DNA from: Macrolepiota albuminosa
Lineage: Eukaryota > Basidiomycota > Agaricomycetes > Agaricales > Agaricaceae
Length of the DNA stretch: 64,000 bases
Assembly: GCA_027475525.1 (NCBI GenBank)
Contig: JAMWFC010000132.1
Span: forward strand, 295,074 to 359,073
Direction: 5' to 3'
Shown: positions 42,127-53,218 of the stretch, piece after piece
Layout of the letters: each line of letters opens with the position of its first letter
Numbering within the stretch: the stretch's first letter is position 1
Notes under the pieces: model-generated
Told to the model about the DNA's origin: nothing
What the model saw: only the letters and a program-made list of their open reading frames with translations
Databases searched by the model: none
Position numbers and translations under genes: made by a program

Positions 42127-43005
42127 GATAGCGTATTGATATGATAGTCTGTAGAGGAAGGCTTATTTATATAGTCACACGTATACATAACTTCCATTCT
42201 TGTAAGGGATGCGTGGGAGCTCGTTCCAGAGGGTCACAAACACCTTTGAGTCCCAAGACGCGAAAATGACGGGACAGACGATAAGCAAGCACCATAAATT
42301 AATCCACAGCAATCAGTAAGCATACCACGAGGATTTCCATGCGGGGTATCATAGACATACAAGTCAGCAACAGATTAGGGTCACGATGGCCATTGTGTCA
42401 AGTACTGCTGTCCGAGATTGAGGCGGGGGGCTTTATTTCGGAAAATGATTGAACGTCATGGCGTCAGTGTGCCACGGCTTGAGAAGTTTAGTGGAGCCAA
42501 ATGAGGATCCTGAAGAACTTCGGAAATCTAGAATATGCGACACCGAAAGTAAAAGGCTTAAAAGTGAATTGAAAGAAGTTTGGCAGTTGTTGCCAATCTC
42601 GGAAAGGTGATGAAAGTTTTCACAGTTTCGTTATCGCTGCTAGATCACCGTGCGTATTATCGCGACCATGATGAAGGTAAGACACCTCCTTGAGGGTCAA
42701 AGATTGACAAAGACATCCATACAGCACTTAGTCTGCTAAGTTCCATCGTAGACTCGTGCTTTCAATGTTAAGTCTCGAAAAGGATTTGGAGGACGGCTAG
42801 CGCGCTGACACGATGATCGAGAACGAAGACTCCGAATTTCGCGCGTCACCTGTTCCAGTCGGTCTGAGATCACAGGCACGTGTACATCGCCAAACGCGAC
42901 CTCGAGTTTATTGGCATTTCCCAACGACAATCATGAGTATATCGTACACAAATTGATATAGGCAAAAGCGTTTGCGTTGACATGAAGGAATAATCATAGC
43001 CCAAT
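42127..43005. other. Upstream region of the LPMO gene
   Basis: About 880 bp without a recognisable gene. It contains the TATA-like box and GCGGGGG at 42423-42429. Confidence 0.5.
42164..42174 (-). promoter_or_regulatory. TATA-like box of the LPMO gene
   Basis: The minus strand reads CTATATAAATA about 40 bp upstream of the start codon. Confidence 0.45.
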
Positions 43006-44250
43006 TTATGTGCCAACCTTAACGACCACCTTTTCCCCGCTGACTTTGTTGTTCCTCAAAAGATCTAGACCCTCAACTACTCGTTCCTTGAAAGATCCAT
43101 GAGCAATCAAGCGTAATTTGTTTGGTTTGATAATTCCGGTCTCAAGCAGGGAAGGTATGATCTTTGGCGCCAAGTTGTCTCTCAAGAAGGGGTCCTTACG
43201 CAGATTGTTCAGCCTGTGCAACACAGGAAGATTCACTTTACCTGGAAGACCGTGAAAGCCCTTACATCGTAAAGCTTAACAGTACTGGCGAAAGGTGCGT
43301 TATCTTCGGGCAAGTCAGAAAAGTCACTGACTTCCTTGACGGTAAGCGTGTTCGATTTCTTGATCGGCATAAGGATTGCAGCTTTACCAGTCGGACTAAC
43401 GATGCCCGCGAGGGCTTTCAGAGACGAATCCGCAGCAATGCAATCCACGACTATCGGAACTTTTCCATCGCCACCAACTGCCTTTGCTACGTCAGCTACC
43501 AGATTTGGGCCCTTGTAATCAAAAACGTCTGTCGCGCCAATCGATTTGAGATAGTCATGATGTCTGGGCGAGGCCGTGGCGAGGACCTTGGTATAACCTG
43601 CTGCTCTCAGAAGTTGAATCATGTACTGCCCTGAAGTCGAACCAGCCCCATACACAAGGAAAGGAGTAGAGGCAAGCGGAGGTGGCTCTTTTGCAGGGAA
43701 AGAAGGGGGGATAGGTAGATCAAGTTGATTAAACAAAGTGAAGAAAGCAGAAATCAAGTTATCCGGGATTGTTGCCGCGTCTTCGAGAGAAATTGTGTCC
43801 GGAAGCTGCATTCAACTTGAGAATAAGCATTCCTATACTCCCAACCTTGTTTGCCTACTTTAGAAACACTGATACGCGATTGTACAGTGTATTCCTGCGC
43901 CCCCTTGGAATAGAACGAACCAAAGCATACTGCAACGACCTAAACAGAAGGCTTGTCATGGATTTTCAAAGGCAGAGTTGATTGTCAATACGTACTCTAT
44001 CTCCAACAGCGAGGTCAGTGACGTCCTGTCCGAGTTTTGCGACTGTACCCGAAGCGTTAAAACCAGGAATGACAGGATAGTTTTCGACGAAGTAGCCCAA
44101 ATCGATCATATATGTGTCAAACACAATCAACGACGTGTAGTCAACTTTGATTAAGATCTCGCCAGCACCAGGAGCGGGAGTTGGCACCTGTATCGTATCA
44201 ATGGTCCCAGGTTTAGTGATGGCAACGGCACTGTGGGTAGACATGACCAT
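43006..44250 (-). CDS. Medium-chain dehydrogenase/reductase (enoyl-/quinone-reductase type)
   Basis: NAD(P)H-dependent oxidoreductase of the MDR superfamily. ATG at 44250 or 44244 (MVMSTHSAV). The GroES-like N-terminal domain has TKPGTIDTIQVPTPAPGAGE, VDYTSLIVFDTYMID, GFNASGTVAKLGQDV and VGDRV. After two short introns the nucleotide-binding domain reads LPDTISLEDAATIPDNLISA, FLVYGAGSTSGQYMIQLLRA (Rossmann GxGxxxG-like), ATDVFDYKGPNLV, then VDCIAADSSLKAL. The C-terminal exon has NLAPKIIPSLLETGIIKPNK and ends GEKVVVKVGT-stop. It lacks the structural and catalytic zinc Cys/His ligands of classical alcohol dehydrogenases, so it is nearer to quinone oxidoreductases or trans-acting enoyl reductases. 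The junction near 43240 could not be spliced cleanly. TATATATATA lies at 44278-44287. Confidence 0.85.
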
Positions 44251-45055
44251 AAAATGCGGGACCTCAAAGGTGCTTAGTATATATATAGTGGACGAGGAGT
44301 ATGATTGTTAAGCACTGTGTCCAAAGATAGATTGACGCGTTCAGTGTTGCTGATTCGTCAGCCTATGTCAGCTTCACCCCACCGCAAGTGATAGATATCG
44401 GCGAACGAGGAACATTTGCATCTCCGTCCGTGGCCAAGGTCTTCCTAACATGGAAAGCACGCCGACATCTTTTCCAAATTTCAGTTATATGTGGAAGTTT
44501 CTCTCCACGAACAAATCAATGTACATAAACACCGTCCTGGTGCTGGTAATCGTCGATTATGGCCTGATATACCGAAGGATGATTACTGAGTTGCAACCCT
44601 TGTGCACTGGTGGCTAATGTCGAACCACGACGTTTCTGCAACATAAAAAGAACTTTTCTGTCTCACTCATTATTAAGATAACATATGAGGATTCTTCTAC
44701 TCACAAGCTGATAGGCAACATAAAAAGAACTTTTCTGTCTCACTCATTATTAAGATAACATATGAGGATTCTTCTACTCACAAGCTGATAGAAAAATGTT
44801 CTGTCAAGAATGGGGCAAGTGTTGGGCTGGTTATCAATCAGAAGAAAAAGCATTTAGAGCATCTCCCTTGTTTTTGAAGGTCTTCCAGCAGCTTCAGGCT
44901 TGCATTTCGCCAATTTTCTCGACCTTTGGTGTACGTTACCAGGTCGAGTTTACGGTACTTTCGGGCCGTCGAAGCCGCGCGTCCAATATTGTTTATGTTG
45001 GTTTGTCAAGGACAACGTTCTCACCCAAGAGCTGAAGCTTGAAACGCATGATTCT
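44251..45055. other. Divergent intergenic region
   Basis: Shared upstream region of the MDR gene (-) and the PPIL4 gene (+), with a 77-bp duplication at 44638. No gene is recognised. Confidence 0.5.
44638..44791. repeat. 77-bp tandem duplication, intergenic
   Basis: Two identical adjacent copies. Confidence 0.9.
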
Positions 45056-46565
45056 ATGTCTGTTCTTCTAGAAACGTCTCTTGGTGATCTGGTGATTGAC
45101 TTGGAGGTCGATGCATGCCCAAAGACTTGTGAAAATTTCCTTAAACTATGCAAAGTTTACTATTTCAATCTCAATGCCTTTTTCAATGGTGCGTTCTAAT
45201 AAAATTCTGTTGTACACTGGTTGATAGGTTTTCGGCCATAGTATCAAAAGATTTTCTAGCGCAAACAGGAGACCCCACTGCGACAGGGACTGGTGGTGAA
45301 TCAATATGGTCGTACATCGCATCACAGTCCCCATCCAATACTGAGTCCGCTGTGTCTCGATACTTTGAGCCAGAGATACGTCCAAAGCTCAAGCACACGA
45401 CGAAAGGAACGGTTTCAATGGCCGTTGCCCCAGCGCTTGAGGGTTACAAGGGTGGATGTGGTAGCCAATTCTTTGTCACTTTGGCTGACAATATTGATTA
45501 CTTGGATGGCAAGCACGCGGTCTTTGGGCACGTCGTTGAGGGTCTTGAAACTCTGGACAAGATCAACGAGGTATATGTAGACCAGGACGGTCGGCCGTTC
45601 AAAGACATACGAATTCGCCATGTGGTGATATTAGGTCTGAAGCTTCTTTTGATGGCATACAACTTTTCTATTGACTGTCTCCGGTCCAGATGACCCATTC
45701 CCGGACCCTCCGGGCTTGATTCAACCACCGTCATCACCTACGCGCCCACCAGACAATTCAACACGGATAGCAGAAGACGAAGACCCCCTGGCGACCTTAC
45801 CCGAGGAAGAGGAAGAAAAAATACGGCGTGAAAAAGCCGCCGCAGCGTCAGCACTTACTTTAGAAATGGTCGGTGACTTGCCATTCGCGAACGTCAGGCC
45901 ACCTGAAAATGTTCTATTCGTGTGCAAATTGAATCCTGTTACCTGCGATGAGGACTTAGAACTTATTTTCTCGCGCTTCGGAGTTATCATGAGCTGTCAA
46001 GTCATCCGAGACAAGCGGACAGGCGATTCGTTGCAATATGCGTTTATCGAATTCGATAAGCGTGAGGATGCTGAACAGGTAAAACCAGCATCATTTCGTT
46101 TCATCAGCTTTTGATGAATTTTGCATAGGCATATTTCAAGATGCAAAATGTGTTGGTTGATGATCGCAGGATATGGGTTGATTTGTATGTCAGCTTTACG
46201 TCAGAGAAGTGCAGCAGCATCTGACTTAATCTCCTTGTAGCTCGCAATCAGTAGCAAAGCTCAATACACACTGGTCAAATGACATTAGGCGCGATAACAA
46301 GCTCCCTAAACGATCCACTGGGTTTGGTGGACGCCATGACCTTGAGAAGACCCGCCGATACCGAGACGAAGACGAGACTTCACGAAGACATGGTGGTCAC
46401 TATGATATGGTGTTTGATGTTAGTGGATCACATGGCCACGGGAGGAAGCGCAGCCGGAGCCGTGACAGATTTGAAGACGGAGAGGGTCGTAGAAGGCGTT
46501 CTAAGTCGCCTCGCAGGAATCGTGACTACTCCAGAAGGAGCCACAGCAGAGAGAGAAGACGATAA
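45056..46565 (+). CDS. PPIL4: PPIL4-type cyclophilin with RNA-recognition motif
   Basis: Nuclear peptidyl-prolyl isomerase fused to an RRM, linked to spliceosome function. ATG at 45056 ([20 protein letters not shown]). The cyclophilin domain continues [86 protein letters not shown] and [17 protein letters not shown] linker ([14 protein letters not shown]) leads to the [23 protein letters not shown] (RNP2), [14 protein letters not shown] (RNP1) and [20 protein letters not shown]. The tail is Arg/Ser-rich ([20 protein letters not shown]) and ends RERRR-stop (46563-46565). Introns: ATG|GTGCGT...CCATAG, TTAG|GTCTGA...TCCAG, GAACAG|GTAAAA...GCATAG and GATTT|GTATGT...TTGTAG. All keep the frame. Apparently intact. 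Confidence 0.93.
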
Positions 46566-46792
46566 TATTGTGTTTGTGTGTGTTGTTCAAGGCAGATGGT
46601 AAGAGGACTCCTTTGCCGGGTACCTCGGACATTCCAATTAGGCGCGCCTCTACCCCACAGCATCTATCACCATGACGGTGCCATTTGGGCGATCGGGCTC
46701 ACGTTCCTGTTCCATAGCCCGGACTCTGCCTTGTCTGCCGCTACATATATATATATGTACGCCATATTGATCCAGTTTTGTTTCATCTTCCA

Positions 46793-47700
46793 ATGAGCGC
46801 TCAAGGTCATCCCTTTGACTCTCCTGACGCTGATATCATTCTTCAGTCTAGCGAACATGAAGAAGAACCTGCCCAGTTCCATGTACATCGATGCATACTC
46901 GCTGCTGCATCCTCCTTCTTCCATGATATGTTCTCCTTACCCCAAAATCCTGTTGTCACCCACAAAGTTCCAGCCATCCCTATGTCTGAGACAAAGAACA
47001 CACTCGGTACTCTACTCGAGTTTGTCTATCCAGTTGAAGACCCCAACATCGAATCGCTCGCTAAACTCACCTCTGTCCTCGGTGCCGCAGTCAAATATGA
47101 TTTTCTGGGGGTTATAGCCACACTACGAAAGCTCCTGGTGGCACCAGCCTTTGTCGAAGCGGATCCCACTCGGGTCTACGCTATTGCATCCCGCTTTGAA
47201 CTTGAAGAGGAGGCCCGCATCGCGTCGAAGTATACACTCGGTATTCAAATCCTGGATGCACCTCTCTCTGAAGACCTCAAGTACATCACAGCATATTCAT
47301 ACCATCAGCTCCTTAATCTCCATCGGCGCCGCGCGAATGCCGCCATCGCTCTGCTCAAAGCCTCACCCGATATCAAATGCATGCAATGCAACGGGTCGAC
47401 GTTCTCTCTCTATAATATACCGAAGTGGTGGTACCAGTTTGAGAAGATGGCGAAGGAGGAGCTGAGCGTGCGTCCGACGAGTGATGTGATTTTCGGCATT
47501 GGGTTTTTGGCACAGGTGGCCATGGGATCGGAGTGCCAATGAGCGTGCGTCCGACGAGTGATGTGATTTTCGGCATTGGGTTTTTGGCACAGGTGGCCAT
47601 GGGATCGGAGTGCCAACGCTGCGCAGGCAGCATCTTAGATTCGTGGAAGTTCTTGCAGAGCTTGAAAGAGGCGATTGACAAGCTTCCTGCGACAATCTGA
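46793..47700 (+). CDS. BTB/POZ-domain protein
   Basis: ATG at 46793. The BTB fold starts HPFDSPDADIILQSSE, then FHVHRCILAAASSFFHDMFS (the classical FxxHRxxLAxxSxxFxxMF pattern), PVVTHKVPAIPMSETKNTLG, LLEFVYPVEDPNIESL and AAVKYDFLGVIATLRKLLVA. The C-terminal part is helical with a CMQCNGSTFSLYNIPKWWYQ segment, whose two Cys may pair with QRCAGSILDSWK. A 77-bp duplication at 47463 inserts a false stop after GSECQ. Collapsing it gives one exon ending DKLPATI-stop (47698-47700), about 276 residues. The protein has no other domain; such BTB proteins are abundant in mushrooms and may be adaptors. Confidence 0.85.
47463..47616. repeat. 77-bp tandem duplication in the BTB gene
   Basis: Two identical adjacent copies. 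Confidence 0.9.
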
Positions 47701-47859
47701 TCTCGGAGTCAGTTGTTTTTTTTTCCTTGTCCATTGGTATCTATAGTATATGCGACGACTTTTGTGGGAATTTGATGTGATGACTAAAAATTTGTCAGCT
47801 GAGTCATCAATGACTAAGGCTGACAAATAGTTGTCTTTTTGGTCTGTTTTGAATAAATG

Positions 47860-48165
47860 TTGGTAGATAATGCTTAAAAAATTCAGATAAAATCACTAAA
47901 AAATTAGAAAAAATTCAAGGCTAACTGATACACTGAGTTTAGTTTTTCTGAGATTTATAAATCCTTAATGAAATTTGAAAATTTCAAGAAAAATTCAATT
48001 GCTCTGTTTTTTAGAAGATGTTAGTGGAAAATGCTCAAATAATTCCAGGAAAATTACCAGAAAATGAGGAAAAATTCAAATGCTACTAATATACTGATTT
48101 TTAGTTTTTTAAAGATTTATAAATGCTGAATAAAATCCGAAAAATTCAATTTAGTTTACAATAAT
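47860..48165. repeat. Two diverged AT-rich repeats of about 160 bp
   Basis: Matching landmarks such as TAGATAATGCTTAAAAAATT versus GTGGAAAATGCTCAAATAAT, and TACTGA(G)TTT...TTAGTTTTT followed by AGATTTATAAAT, recur about 160 bp apart. Non-coding. Confidence 0.55.
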
Positions 48166-48188
48166 GCTGTGAGAGTTGTGGAAAGAGA

Positions 48189-49111
48189 ACTGAGTTGTGA
48201 GATGCGGAGGCCTTAACCGAACGAAGTGAGGTTGAGGCCGGGAATGAGCACTGAGTTGTGAGATGCGGAGGCCTTAACCGAACGAAGTGAGGTTGAGGCC
48301 GGGAATGAGCACTGAGTTGTGAGATGCGGAGGCCTTAACCGAACGAAGTGAGGTTGAGGCCGGGAATGAGCACTGAGTTGTGAGATGCGGAGGCCTTAAC
48401 CGAACGAAGTGAGGTTGAGGCCGGGAATGAGCACTGAGTTGTGAGATGCGGAGGCCTTAACCGAACGAAGTGAGGTTGAGGCCGGGAATGAGCACTGAGT
48501 TGTGAGATGCGGAGGCCTTAACCGAACGAAGTGAGGTTGAGGCCGGGAATGAGCACTGAGTTGTGAGATGCGGAGGCCTTAACCGAACGAAGTGAGGTTG
48601 AGGCCGGGAATGAGCACTGAGTTGTGAGATGCGGAGGCCTTAACCGAACGAAGTGAGGTTGAGGCCGGGAATGAGCACTGAGTTGTGAGATGCGGAGGCC
48701 TTAACCGAACGAAGTGAGGTTGAGGCCGGGAATGAGCACTGAGTTGTGAGATGCGGAGGCCTTAACCGAACGAAGTGAGGTTGAGGCCGGGAATGAGCAC
48801 TGAGTTGTGAGATGCGGAGGCCTTAACCGAACGAAGTGAGGTTGAGGCCGGGAATGAGCACTGAGTTGTGAGATGCGGAGGCCTTAACCGAACGAAGTGA
48901 GGTTGAGGCCGGGAATGAGCACTGAGTTGTGAGATGCGGAGGCCTTAACCGAACGAAGTGAGGTTGAGGCCGGGAATGAGCACTGAGTTGTGAGATGCGG
49001 AGGCCTTAACCGAACGAAGTGAGGTTGAGGCCGGGAATGAGCACTGAGTTGTGAGATGCGGAGGCCTTAACCGAACGAAGTGAGGTTGAGGCCGGGAATG
49101 AGCACTGAGTT
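48189..49111. repeat. 61-bp satellite, 15 copies plus a partial unit
   Basis: Identical 61-bp units start at 48189, 48250 and so on to 49043; a partial unit begins at 49104. Each unit contains an inverted repeat GGCCTTAACC/GGTTGAGGCC around the loop GAACGAAGTGA. The array stops about 65 bp before an assembly gap. The copy number may be set by the assembler. Confidence 0.95.
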
Positions 49112-49127
49112 CTCTATACATACTTGG

Positions 49128-49165
49128 AGCCCTAACCGAACGAAGTGAGGTTAGGGTGGAGGCTT
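49128..49165. repeat. Isolated hairpin related to the satellite
   Basis: CCCTAACC-GAACGAAGTGA-GGTTAGGG keeps the satellite's loop but has a different, still fully paired, stem. Confidence 0.7.
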
Positions 49166-49175
49166 AGTTGGGGGG

Positions 49176-49275
49176 NNNNNNNNNNNNNNNNNNNNNNNNN
49201 NNNNNNNNNNNNNNNNNNNNNNNNNNNNNNNNNNNNNNNNNNNNNNNNNNNNNNNNNNNNNNNNNNNNNNNNNNN
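49176..49275. other. Assembly gap (100 N)
   Basis: Exactly 100 N, a placeholder. The sequence on the right begins inside a copy of the chromovirus LTR. Confidence 0.99.
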
Positions 49276-49369
49276 CCCGGAGTTCCAGACACCCGAGTAT
49301 CCGTAGATCAAGTCCGCATCGTAAGGGCGTCGCTTTCCCGGAAAGCCCCCGATTCAGCGGAACCTGACA
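49276..49369 (+). repeat. LTR end (last 94 bp), second block
   Basis: Matches 17247-17340. Followed by TTTCC at 49370-49374. Confidence 0.9.
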
Positions 49370-49374
49370 TTTCC

Positions 49375-51068
49375 CACCCAAAAGGCCGGCTCGCGTCAAG
49401 GGGGCGCCACCTGCGAGGCCTGCCGACACAAACACTCGGTGTGCTCGTACTGGATGCTGTGGGCTGCCGCCCTGGTTTCACGTGAGAACGGGTGGCCCTT
49501 TGGGTGGACCTATCAAATTCTGGGAGGATGGGGCGGAGTGGAGAGTGTTCGTGATGAGGATGCATCGGAGGAGGAGGTCTGGTCGGAGTGGGAAGGTTTG
49601 GGGGGAGAGGGTGGCGACGACAGGAGTGAGGGACCAGACAGGGAGCTGCAGGCAGAGGGGGAGCTCATCGGCCCTACAGCCGATGAAGCAGTGATGGAGA
49701 CGGTGACGGTGGGGGTCAAGTTGATGGGCATAGGGGAGGGTATGGGGAAGGCCACGAGGTCGTTGGAGGGGGATGCGGGACCGTTGGCCGTGGCGCTGGG
49801 GAAGCGGCGCATGACTATGGAGGACGTAGAGGAAGGGAGCACTCCCTCCAAGTGCCAGCAGGTGAGCGCGCTCCCGCTACCCCTGGGTGGGTCGCTAATC
49901 TTCACCCAGGTCTTCTTGCCCTCGACAGGTCGTCCAGATGAGGCCGCCACCCTGCGATTGAGGAATGCGGAGTTGGAAGCGACGGTCGCAAGGCTGCAGC
50001 AAGACAGGACTTGGCAAGCCGACCAGTACCGTGCAATACTGAAGACCATTCAGCAGGACCAGGAGGAGGCGCGGGTCGCATGCAACGCCTCCCTACACGC
50101 GCAGGTTGTGGTGCGGGAGATGGAGGAGGAGATCGGGGATTTGAGGAGACGTTTGGAGGGGGTTGACGGGCCCATCCGCCGCTACCTGATGGAGAGGCGA
50201 ATCGGCCAGCTCCAAGAGGTGGTGGACTGGGGTGTGCAGTGGGACAAGGGCGAGGGTACCACGACGGATGGGGGGATTAGGCGAGTGGAGCTGGGGGTTC
50301 AGGCACAGATAGAGGGGGGGCTCCCTACGCCAAGATTGTGGAGCGGGCAGTGCACTGCAATGGGGGGGAGGAACCCGAGGAGAGGGAGAGGATGGTAGAG
50401 GTGGGGGTGCAGACTCAGGAGGGCGAGGGGGTGATGCTGCGCGACGCCAGGGTCCAGGCCTTCGTGCAAGAGGAGGAGGGGGACTCGGAGGAGGGAGTTA
50501 ATGGGCTACAGCGGAGTCTTGGGTTGCCACCCCTGAAAACGCTGGATGGGTTGAGGCGGGTGCAGGATGTCGAGCACCAGCGAACCTGGGCTTTTCCTCG
50601 TCTGACAGCAACTCGGACATCGGAAATATGTGAGTACTGGTTCCCTGGGACCCTCCTTCACCTGACCTTCGAATCGAAGCATGGATACGCAACCACCGAG
50701 CCCTACTGGATGGACTGACCGCATCCTGGGGGTACCTAAGCGACGGTCTGCATCAAGTTCGCCCAGAGTACCGTCTGCCCCCGGAGATTCAGACAGCCCA
50801 GCTTGAGATGGAGTCCCTCGAAACCCAGCACCGGCACCTGTCATTCTCCCTGGATCGTCCACTGGACCGCATCGCCCGAAAAACTGGGGAGCTGCTGCCA
50901 GATGCGACAGCGATCGTGTGTGAGGTTTGGGGGGACCTTACGAGGGACCTAGGGGATCCAGAGGTGATGGGGCCGCCGGAGGGGTCTGTGGATGTCACCC
51001 AGCCCATCGAGGAGGGTTCGGGGTCGGTGGATGTGCGGGTCGGGATCGTGCCAAGGGGTGTGGAGTAG
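49375..51068 (+). pseudogene. Older antisense gene 3' part, second block
   Basis: Copy of 17346-19039: second half of the cysteine cluster, coiled coil and SWIRNHRALLD exon. Confidence 0.7.
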
Positions 51069-51254
51069 GTCAGGGGTTGAGGACGAGCGGAACGGGAGGG
51101 GGGCAATCGACTTAGGGATAGTCGGGGATGGTCAGTGGAAGGGAGGGTTAGGGGGTAAACCGAAGAGTCAGGGGGGGAGGGGGGGGCTCATTTATGTATA
51201 TAGTGTATAGTAGAAAATGTATATACTAGTGAGTCGGAGAAGGGGTATGAAGTG

Positions 51255-51385
51255 GAAGTATCAGTCAACAAAAGTAGGGGGTAGTGTCGATCAAGGGGAA
51301 GTATCAGTAAACGATAAGTAGGGGGTAGTGTCGATTTAGGGGAAGTATCAGTAAACGGTAAGTAGAGGATAATGTTGATTTTGTC
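51255..51385. repeat. 43-44-bp tandem repeats, second block
   Basis: Copy of 19226-19356. Confidence 0.75.
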
Positions 51386-51595
51386 ATTCCTATTATTATT
51401 ATTATTATTATTATTATTGAGGTGTCCACGGGCTGCAGGAGCAATGGGGGACAGTGAGAGGAATGGAAAGAAGAAAGGAAAAAGACAAAAAAAGAAAATG
51501 GGAAGAAGAAACGGAAACAACAGGGCGGAGAGAGGGGAGGCATACCAGGAGAACCATTATGTCGTGCGGGGGTCCTGGAGCTTGCCAAGGAAGAG

Positions 51596-51744
51596 TTAAT
51601 AGAAGGTTTGGAGGGTGTCCGGAGCACTGCGGAGGTTGTTGATGGGTTCCCAGGTGTCATCTTTGGGGCCGTAACCTACCTAGTGGACTAGGTAGTGGAC
51701 CCTTCCTCGGTGGAGGCGGGAGCCCGCAAACATGCTGACGTGAA
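51596..51744 (-). pseudogene. Chromodomain remnant, second block
   Basis: Copy of 19567-19715, with the same His-stop in place of Arg-Trp. Confidence 0.75.
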
Positions 51745-51778
51745 ACGACTACCCACCCCAGACTGGCCCATGGGATCC

Positions 51779-52954
51779 CTAGTTTGACTGGATAGGAGAG
51801 GCCAGTTTATGAAGGCGTTGCATGTGTAGGAAATTGAACTGATGAAGGCATTCTCGCTGCAGGAAAATCTGATGTGCGAGAGCACTGTCTGTACTTGCAA
51901 TAGCCTTCTCTCGCTCCGGTAGATACACTTCTTCATCACAAATATAGGTAACAAGTTGTCGAATCTCGACGTTGACACGATCAATTTCCTCGTGCGCACG
52001 CTGGATCCTAAAATACTCATCTATCATAATACAAGCAGCAGGTGCTGCCCAAGGGCGCTTAGGGATCTCTTCGCGTGTATCTGAAAGCAAGTCAAAGTCA
52101 GCAAGAAATGTTGAGACAAAGCATGTTGCGTCAGTCACACCGCGAGTGATCGTGATATTGATCATGCTCAGGCCAGTACTCAGGGTTGTCTCTTTGTATA
52201 AGTCGGACAAAGAGACAATGGACTGAAATTGTACATATATACGATACCTACCAACATCGAGCCCTCAGTCAATTGTACGAAAGACTGAGGGTGAGTCACT
52301 TAGTTATATTACACACTACAAACCATACTTACCTTGATTGTAGACTGAACGTACTTACAATCTAGGGTTTATCTTCTAACAAGAAAGGCATATTCCACTA
52401 CAAGTTCCCATGAAAGTTGAGGACGTGGTGGGGACAGGGCTTGAGCAGCAATGTTGTACTTGTCGAGAGCATTTCGTACTGCCTGTGACCAAGCCTTGAG
52501 GGCATTACCAATGTGCTTACGTAACTTGTATCCTATTCCTCATTAATGTCAGTAATTATATTATAATTCATGATTGAATCAACTTGCCTATTTGTGACAT
52601 GTTCATCTTTGTTAACTCAAACATCCTTGAAATAACCAAGCCCTCCAAATGCTGGTAGCGGCGCTTTGCCGACATCTCTGCTGCAGCACTCCACTCAGGG
52701 CTTGTTTGAGTCCATTGCGATGTCACACCGAGTTTTATTTTGAGGTCTTGGACAATGTTGAGGTCCTTTTCTTGGTTTTTGAGAGCATGTCGACGTTTTG
52801 TCTCTATAAACTGTGTATAGAGTCTGTGGACTCGCTCGAGGTGTTGAAGAGACAATGGTGTATGACAACGACGCGAGGCTTTCAATTTGTTCGGCCGCTG
52901 AGGACACGGACCCAGAGGCCTCTGCTTCCTCATCCTCCTCATCCTCAACATCAT
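51779..52954 (-). pseudogene. KDZ transposase remnant, second block
   Basis: Copy of 19750-20925, including the 271-bp hairpin-rich insertion at 52109-52379. Confidence 0.65.
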
Positions 52955-53218
52955 GCAGTCTGCACTTCCGTCTCTGCCATTATACGTGGAATAGAACGGG
53001 TTCAGACTCCGTCTGTATCACAAAAGTTGACAGATGCAGTTCGTCCGTTTGTGTGCTGAACGAAACGTGGATGATCCTAGGCTCAGATTCGGTCTGTGTG
53101 TGGTGCGTCGTGAAGGAATAGTGGGGATCGTATTGGCATGAGGGGCCATGAACGCGTAGATTGTGATGTCATCTCCATTTTCACATGCTCAGCCTGTCAC
53201 GAACCATTACACTTAAAT

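Noticed and set aside
46747..46760. TATATATATATG run as a promoter for the BTB gene
   Set aside because: It is a dinucleotide run 35-45 bp before the ATG; it could serve as a TATA box, but there is no other support.
48189..49111. CRISPR-like array
   Set aside because: Units are contiguous and identical with no unique spacers, in a eukaryotic context.
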